Below the pieces are notes generated by a model, which saw only the letters and a program-made list of their open reading frames with translations, was not told where the DNA came from and did not search any database. 64,000 bases of DNA from Paenibacillus terricola (lineage in GTDB: Bacteria > Bacillota > Bacilli > Paenibacillales > Paenibacillaceae). This document shows, in pieces, positions 58,505 to 64,000 of the stretch. The first letter of the stretch is position 1. Each line of letters starts with the position of its first letter. The position numbers and the translations under genes are program-made. Where the stretch lies: NCBI RefSeq assembly GCF_014779765.1, contig NZ_JACXZA010000006.1, positions 372,001 to 436,000 of the forward strand, written 5' to 3'.

Positions 58505-59569
58505 TTACTGTACTGCTGCAAGATAATCCAAGCCCGCAGCGATGACGGTTACGGCTTCGGCACGGCTTGCATTGCCTTTCGGCAGGAATTGGTTGCCGCT
58601 GCTGCCCTTGATGATCCCCGCTTCCACTGCCACCGCAATGGAAGGGCGTGCCCATGCCGGAATGCTGTCAGAATCCGCGAAGGTTGGCTTTCCGCTGGCA
58701 TCTTGCGGGAGTTCGAGAACGCGTACAATAATAACCGCCATCTCGGTCCGCGTAATGAGCTGATTCGGCCGGAACGTATGATCCGAATAGCCCGTTATAA
58801 TACCAGCTGCGGATGCTTCGGCAATTGCCGTTCGCGCCCAGCCTGGCAGTTGAGCCGCATCAGCGAATTCAGGCGTTACACCGACTGTTATTGCTTTCAA
58901 TTCGAATGCACGAGTGATCATCGCCGTGAATTCAGCGCGAGTTATCTTATTATCAGGACGGAAGGTTCCATCCGCATAGCCATTCACGATACCCATCGTT
59001 GCTGCACGTACAATCGCATTGTTCGCCCAATGACCATTGAGGTCCGTGAACCTGATCGGCATTGCTTCTTCAACTGCTTGAATTGGGATGATGGTCGATA
59101 CATTCACTGCCGCCTCCGTTGATTTCAAGTCGCTATTGACCAGTTTGACGTTGTCCAGTGTAACGACCGCAAGCTCGGCAGTCTTGTCCAATGCTGTAAA
59201 CGTGAATATCGCGAGCTCAACGGTTCCGCTCTCGCCAGCGGATTTGCCAATCTTCGTATGCGCGTATAAGAGCTTGTCGCCTGACGCGTCTTTGGGAGGA
59301 ACCGAGAAGCCAGCTATTGCACTTGCTGACTTTTCATATCTCAGGAGCTTATCGTCGAAGCTCATCTGAAGTTCGAACCCATACACATCCGTAAGGTTGG
59401 AGCCGATTACACTCACATTCACCTGCTGCCCTTCAGTCGTTGTCTGTGGGCTTATCGTCAAGGCAAAAGACGGTTCCTTCGCTGCCATCGCCATGAAGGG
59501 AACCATGGTGAACTGCATCAGGAGCACAATCACGATTACTGTCAATTTGACGCTTATGCCTTTGACCAT
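58505..59569 (-). CDS. Cohesin-like plus triple S-layer-homology anchor protein
   Basis: A 354-residue exported protein. The start is set at the ATG at 59569; that at 59578 is only two bases from AAAGGGGGA. Signal peptide about 1-30. A cohesin-like beta-sandwich follows at 34-158 (FALTISPQTTTEGQQVNVSV, DVYGFELQMSFDDKLLRYEK, VELAIFTFTALDK). Three SLH domains span about 172-345, with motifs ITRAEFTAM, ITRTEMAVI and ASRAEAVTV. SLH domains bind pyruvylated secondary cell-wall polymer, so the protein should sit on the cell surface displaying one cohesin. It lies between two rhamnogalacturonan lyase genes, one of which ends in a dockerin. Confidence 0.85.
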   Translation of the reverse strand: MVKGISVKLTVIVIVLLMQFTMVPFMAMAAKEPSFALTISPQTTTEGQQVNVSVIGSNLTDVYGFELQMSFDDKLLRYEKSASAIAGFSVPPKDASGDKLLYAHTKIGKSAGESGTVELAIFTFTALDKTAELAVVTLDNVKLVNSDLKSTEAAVNVSTIIPIQAVEEAMPIRFTDLNGHWANNAIVRAATMGIVNGYADGTFRPDNKITRAEFTAMITRAFELKAITVGVTPEFADAAQLPGWARTAIAEASAAGIITGYSDHTFRPNQLITRTEMAVIIVRVLELPQDASGKPTFADSDSIPAWARPSIAVAVEAGIIKGSSGNQFLPKGNASRAEAVTVIAAGLDYLAAVQ

Positions 59570-59627
59570 ATGTAACATGTCCCCCTTTCTCTTTGCCGAT
59601 CGGATACAAGACTCGGTCTAAATGAAA

Positions 59628-59658
59628 CAAAGCAGCCACTAGTGACATGACTGCTTTG
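59628..59658 (-). terminator. Terminator after the second rhamnogalacturonan lyase
   Basis: CAAAGCAG pairs with CTGCTTTG around a 15-base loop. The minus strand continues TTTCATTT. It separates the lyase gene from the cohesin-SLH gene, which probably has its own promoter. Confidence 0.6.
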
Positions 59659-59691
59659 CTTCTGTTGTTTGATCCTAGTTCGGTGCGCGCA

Positions 59692-62600
59692 TTAATTCTT
59701 AACGGTGACGGTTATAGTTGAGGTAGCCGTCTCTCCGGCGTCATTGATTAGTTTTGCTTGGTACGTATAAGTACCCGGAGCTTTACCGCTAATGATGGAT
59801 ACCGCGGATTGAGCACCTGGCGTGCTGGCCACCAGCGATTGCGTGTCGACTAGAGTGCCATTCTCGTAAAGCTCGTATCGGGCAGCATTCGTGCCCCACC
59901 ATAAATTCATCGTCACCTTGTAGTTGCCGTCTTTATCCCAGTTATCGTGGGATAGTGACGCCTTCGCCGGTAATGCATCCGTTACCGTTACAGTATAAGG
60001 ATCGCATTGGGTTGTGCCGAACGAATTCGTTAATTCACAAGTGTACACATAAGTACCGTTCTTCTTGCCGCTCAGATCGGTTTTCACAGACTGCGCATTA
60101 GGAGATGCGTCTGCCAGTTTCACAGAACTTACGAGTACACCATTCTCATAAAGCTTAAATTGGTTACCGTTATTGCCCCACCACAGGTTCATGGTAACGG
60201 AATAATCCCCATCTTTAAGCCCGCTATCGTGACCATTGTTATCCGAAAGAACAGGTTTGCCTGGTTTCCCCTCTGCCAATGGCTGCGCATGATCACCCAC
60301 AATGATGATTTTCGGAGCCGGAGGCTCTTCCATACCCGTTCCGAGGTAGAAACTCGTATGCGGCGGTTGGTTGTATCCAACATTCTGCCAAGCGATGCCC
60401 AGTCGATAGATCGGGTCGTGCATCAACGTACGAAGACGCGTATCGGTCAGATCAGTCGTCGTATAGATTCGCAGCTCGGTGCTGTCGATGCTGCGCCAGA
60501 TCGCTTCCTCGCGCCAGTCGCCGAACAAGTCTGCCTGCAGGCTCGGATTACCCTTCGTTCCGTTATTGGACTGGGTTCCTGCTGCCGTCAACAGATTGAA
60601 CGTTGTTTGCGTTGCAGGATCCCATTTATCAATCGTGCCGGTTCCATCACTAGTTACATGGTTGAGCAGTTCGCGGCTCAGGTCGCCGTCCCACCAGATC
60701 GCGAAGTTCGTGGAAGACGGAGCCTTGGTCGAAATAAGCTCGCCCTTGACGCTATACAGACCCTGAATTGGTTCAGCACCATTATTCACGATTGCTGCAC
60801 CCCATGCTTCTTCACCGAGATAATTCGGATCAATGTCAGCCGTTAATCCTCGTCCAACATCAAAATCGGTCTTAATGCCCCACAGAATCTCTCCTGTCAA
60901 CGGGTCACGCATCTCTGCACGATATTCAACTGGATGTTCGTGGATATCGAACAATTCAAGCCCCGGACGTGTCGGATCGAGATCGCCCAGATGCATGGCG
61001 TCACCATGCTCCAGACGCGTGTTGTAGAGTGGTTGTCCATCGTCGTCGATCCCCATCGCGCCGAACGTGATCTCGTCCTTGCCATCGCCGTCTACATCTC
61101 CGATGGAAATGTTATGATTGCCTTGGCCTTCGTATTCCGAACCAGCTTCGTTCGTATCGAACACCCAACGTTTAACGAGCTGTCCGTCTTTGTAGTCATA
61201 TGCAGCAATAACCGATCTCGTATAATAGCCGCGGCTGAAAATCAGACTCGGATGCTCGCCGTCCAGATAAGCCACGGCTGCCAGGAAGCGGTCGACCCGG
61301 TTGCCGTATCCATCTCCCCAATCCTGTACATTGCCGCGCTCAGGAATATAGTCTGTCGTCGTAAGCGCTTTACCCGTTAAACCATCGAATATGGTCAAAT
61401 ATTCCGGCCCATCCAGAATGAAGCCGGCTGTGTTCCGATAGTCCGCATTCGGATCGCCAATTACAGCGCCGGTACCATCCACTGTTCCATCTGCTGTCTT
61501 GAAGGCTACCTCTGATTTGCCGTCTCCGTCAAAGTCATATACCAGGAACTGCGTATAGTGAGCGCCATTCCGGATGTTCTTGCCAAGATTGATGCGCCAC
61601 AGCAGTGTGCCGTCCAGCTTATAAGCATCGAGGTATACGATACCCGTATAGCCGAATTGCGAATTATCAGCACCGCGTCCATCCCATTTCACAATCAATT
61701 CGTAGGTGCCGTCTCCATCGAGATCGCCTACGCTGGTATCATTAGCATAGTAAGTATAAGACTCGCCGGTAGGGATAACGTCATCTGCTGGCTTCTGCAG
61801 AGGAACGGACAAGTAATTCTTATTCCATACGCTGGCTTCTTTCGAAGCTATTTTCTCGCTTCCATTAGCTGCAACGGTTTTCAATACGTACACAGAGGTC
61901 TCCGTGCCGTCCTCGTCCAGCAGATTAGTCGCTCCCGTTACCGGTTGTGCATTGACTTTCACGCCATCACGATAGAGATTGAAGGCAATATCGGAAGGAT
62001 CTGTACCTAGCATCTTCCATCCAACATATATGCCATCGTCCGTTTTAACCGCAACGAGCGCACGATCAAGGAACTCCGCTTGACGGTACAACGTCGTTAC
62101 AACAGGCGTCACCAGCACATCGGATAGCTCCGATATCCCGCCAGCGTTCAGCGCTGCAACTTTGTAGTAATAAGGAGCCGATGTCAGTACCGTCGTGTCC
62201 GTGAAAGAAGTTTCCAAACTTCTGCCTACCCGTTCATAGGCTCCAGTTGCATTCTTCGCACGGTAGATATAGTAGACATTAGCTTCAGCGCTTGCGTCCC
62301 ATGTGAATGTCAAGTCATTCTTGTTTACGGCTCCGATTTGCAAATCAACGGGAACCGAAGGGATCGAAACCGACTCATCCTTCAGATTGACGCTCAGGGG
62401 AGCAGTTGGCGATGATTCCACGCCTGCAGCATCAACAGCCGTCACCCGATAGTCATACTCTAATCCGGCATCTACCGTATGGTCGACATAAGCGCTCGTC
62501 ACCGTGCTTCCTACCAGCACGAACTTGCTCTCATTGTCGGTCTTGCGGTAAACATTGTATTTGAGCTTGATTGTCTCCATGGAAGGTGTCCATGAAAGCG

Positions 62601-64000
62601 ATACATACGGATTGATTGGATCGTTATTCTGCGCATCCTTCTGCAGAGCTGTCGGCGATAACAGGATTTGAGTAATCTCGATGCCGTTAACCACTCCAGC
62701 GAAGTCGAACGTCATTTGCCCGTCTGAAACAAGGACGTTCTCAATCAAGCGGTCGGCAACAGCATTCTTTGCCCTGCCCATAAAGCCATAGCCTTTGCCT
62801 TCTATGATGATGTCGACGCCTTGTGTGCCTGCGAGGTCGCCTGAATAAAGCTTCACCGCATATACACCATTCGGCAGATCGACATTGAATTGACCAGCGA
62901 GACTGATCCAATCGCGCGTCATGTCTCGCAGCGGCTCCGCCGATGGGTTAGCCGCTGGCCCGCGATCGCGAGACCACGCACTGGTTCCTGCAGCAAGTCC
63001 ATAACCGACTTGCGGATCATAAATTGTATTAACGTTCACCGCATTATAGCCTGCTTGTACAGGAGTACCGACATCGCCGAAGTCGAATTTCAACGCCTTC
63101 TTCGTACGGAAAGCTGCTGTCTCCGACGGATCGGACTCCCCTTTGAAGTTGAAAGCTGTCACGTTGACATCGTAAGCGGTATCTTCCGTCAGCCCTTGAA
63201 GGGGATACGTGGTTGCCGATGCCGTTCCGACATATGCATACTGCTCCTCAGCAGCGAGCTTGTAATAGATGTTGTACGTTTCTGCGTTCTGCACAGCATC
63301 CCATTTTACGACAACCGTCTTATTACTCACTTTGCCTACATTAACGCCTGTAGGGCGTGTTGGCGGCGCGAAAGGAACACTTGCAGCGACATTCGAGCTT
63401 TGTGAGAATCCCGCGTAATTTAATGTTTTTACGATATAGTAGTACACGTTAGACGTGTCAGCCGTACTATCCATATACATCGTCTCCGCTGTACGGCCAA
63501 CCTCGCTATACGTTCCGTTCGCGGAATCCGCCCGGAAAATCGCGTATAGAACGCCATCGCCTACGCGTGTCCATTTCAATCCGATGTTCGTCTTCGTTAT
63601 GCCTGTAATAGCGAGTCCCGTTGGCGCCGCGGGCGGCTCGGTCGGAAGCTGCACTTCGACTGTCACAGACGTACTCGGATCGGATTCAATCTCCCTACTC
63701 GTTACGACTGTCACTCGGTATTCATAATTCGTGGAGATCTCAACCGTCCCGTCCGTGGAGGACGTTCCTGTCACTTGCTGTAGGAAACTGAAGTCATCTT
63801 GGCCTGCAACCGATCGATATACGTTATACTTGGCTGCGCCTTTCACTGCTTCCCACTGCAGCAGTACCGATGCCGAGTCTCCTGCAGGCGACACGATGAC
63901 CTTGTTTACGACAAGGCCGGTCGGCGCTAATGGTCCCGCATGAAGCTTTACGTCCTCAGCGGATATGGCTTTAATCTCATCGGCCTCCAAAGCGCGATCA
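59692..64000 (-). CDS. Exported rhamnogalacturonan lyase (PL11) with FnIII and CBM-like modules, N-terminus beyond window
   Basis: The frame runs to the right edge; a TTG at 63990 is internal, because R-A-L-E-A-D-E-I-K continues a LamG end like that in the neighbouring lyase. Visible order in about 1435 residues: three FnIII domains (20-293); a galactose-binding-like module near 295-450 ([40 protein letters not shown]); two more FnIII. The PL11 catalytic core lies at about 645-1250 ([34 protein letters not shown]). Two C-terminal modules of the chitinase-N-terminal type each carry V-T-M-N-L-W-W-G. It has no dockerin, unlike its paralogue. Secreted pectin degradation is the likely role. Confidence 0.9.
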   Translation of the reverse strand, partial: DRALEADEIKAISAEDVKLHAGPLAPTGLVVNKVIVSPAGDSASVLLQWEAVKGAAKYNVYRSVAGQDDFSFLQQVTGTSSTDGTVEISTNYEYRVTVVTSREIESDPSTSVTVEVQLPTEPPAAPTGLAITGITKTNIGLKWTRVGDGVLYAIFRADSANGTYSEVGRTAETMYMDSTADTSNVYYYIVKTLNYAGFSQSSNVAASVPFAPPTRPTGVNVGKVSNKTVVVKWDAVQNAETYNIYYKLAAEEQYAYVGTASATTYPLQGLTEDTAYDVNVTAFNFKGESDPSETAAFRTKKALKFDFGDVGTPVQAGYNAVNVNTIYDPQVGYGLAAGTSAWSRDRGPAANPSAEPLRDMTRDWISLAGQFNVDLPNGVYAVKLYSGDLAGTQGVDIIIEGKGYGFMGRAKNAVADRLIENVLVSDGQMTFDFAGVVNGIEITQILLSPTALQKDAQNNDPINPYVSLSWTPSMETIKLKYNVYRKTDNESKFVLVGSTVTSAYVDHTVDAGLEYDYRVTAVDAAGVESSPTAPLSVNLKDESVSIPSVPVDLQIGAVNKNDLTFTWDASAEANVYYIYRAKNATGAYERVGRSLETSFTDTTVLTSAPYYYKVAALNAGGISELSDVLVTPVVTTLYRQAEFLDRALVAVKTDDGIYVGWKMLGTDPSDIAFNLYRDGVKVNAQPVTGATNLLDEDGTETSVYVLKTVAANGSEKIASKEASVWNKNYLSVPLQKPADDVIPTGESYTYYANDTSVGDLDGDGTYELIVKWDGRGADNSQFGYTGIVYLDAYKLDGTLLWRINLGKNIRNGAHYTQFLVYDFDGDGKSEVAFKTADGTVDGTGAVIGDPNADYRNTAGFILDGPEYLTIFDGLTGKALTTTDYIPERGNVQDWGDGYGNRVDRFLAAVAYLDGEHPSLIFSRGYYTRSVIAAYDYKDGQLVKRWVFDTNEAGSEYEGQGNHNISIGDVDGDGKDEITFGAMGIDDDGQPLYNTRLEHGDAMHLGDLDPTRPGLELFDIHEHPVEYRAEMRDPLTGEILWGIKTDFDVGRGLTADIDPNYLGEEAWGAAIVNNGAEPIQGLYSVKGELISTKAPSSTNFAIWWDGDLSRELLNHVTSDGTGTIDKWDPATQTTFNLLTAAGTQSNNGTKGNPSLQADLFGDWREEAIWRSIDSTELRIYTTTDLTDTRLRTLMHDPIYRLGIAWQNVGYNQPPHTSFYLGTGMEEPPAPKIIIVGDHAQPLAEGKPGKPVLSDNNGHDSGLKDGDYSVTMNLWWGNNGNQFKLYENGVLVSSVKLADASPNAQSVKTDLSGKKNGTYVYTCELTNSFGTTQCDPYTVTVTDALPAKASLSHDNWDKDGNYKVTMNLWWGTNAARYELYENGTLVDTQSLVASTPGAQSAVSIISGKAPGTYTYQAKLINDAGETATSTITVTVKN

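Noticed and set aside
53013-64000. CRISPR-like or satellite repeats
   Set aside because: The recurring sequence reflects duplicated protein modules (LamG, FnIII, PL11), with no regular spacer structure.
1-64000. tRNA, rRNA, riboswitch, insertion sequence or replication origin
   Set aside because: None was recognised by reading either strand. Faint structured RNAs could be missed without a covariance search.

Overview
The window reads as chromosomal DNA of a Paenibacillus-like member of the Bacillota. Grounds: strong AGGAGG-type ribosome binding sites, three YesM/YesN-type two-component pairs, CUT1 sugar ABC transporters without their own ATPase, S-layer-homology and dockerin modules, a tiny YjcZ-like membrane peptide and many plant-polysaccharide enzymes. 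No rRNA, tRNA, CRISPR array, insertion sequence or integrase was found.

Layout. 1-2.5 kb: a PaiB-like gene cut by the window edge, one intact VOC gene, and a cluster of decayed fragments (ECF41-type sigma factor, GyrI-like domain, SDR C-terminus, VOC protein). 2.5-10 kb: a minus-strand operon of YesM-type kinase, YesN-type regulator and an orphan sugar-binding lipoprotein, then a cytoplasmic GH3 glycosidase divergent from an AraC regulator. 11-20 kb: small housekeeping and accessory genes (YdeI-like, VOC, lipoprotein, aldo/keto reductase, DinB, DoxX, TMEM175). This stretch also holds a type I toxin-antitoxin module with a 31-residue holin-like peptide missing from ordinary ORF calls, a frameshifted AraC gene, and an unusual kinase/HD/CHAP fusion. 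20-28.4 kb: a sugar-uptake operon (binding protein, two permeases, GH31 glycosidase) divergent from its probable two-component pair. 28.5-32.4 kb: two thiazole/oxazole peptide-maturation genes divergent from a 44-residue peptide with a Ser-Cys tract. 32.5-36.4 kb: two Gfo/Idh/MocA oxidoreductases divergent from an AraC regulator, and a truncated glycosidase. 36.4-52.9 kb: a second transporter with its own two-component pair, four GH43-type enzymes, a GH120 beta-xylosidase and an AraC regulator. 53-64 kb: two multidomain rhamnogalacturonan lyases (PL11) flanking a cohesin plus triple-SLH protein.

How it may work together. Large exported lyases cleave pectin outside the cell. Binding-protein transporters, powered by an MsmX-like ATPase encoded elsewhere, import oligosaccharides. 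The GH3, GH31, GH43 and GH120 enzymes have no signal peptides and finish degradation in the cytoplasm. YesMN pairs, AraC regulators and CcpA-type cre sites would control expression. The most notable proposals are: a minimal cellulosome-like surface system, with a dockerin-bearing lyase beside a cohesin-SLH anchor; an azole-peptide locus with a candidate substrate; a txpA/ratA-like toxin-antitoxin pair; and the kinase-HD-CHAP fusion. All functional statements are inferred from reading motifs; no database search was run.
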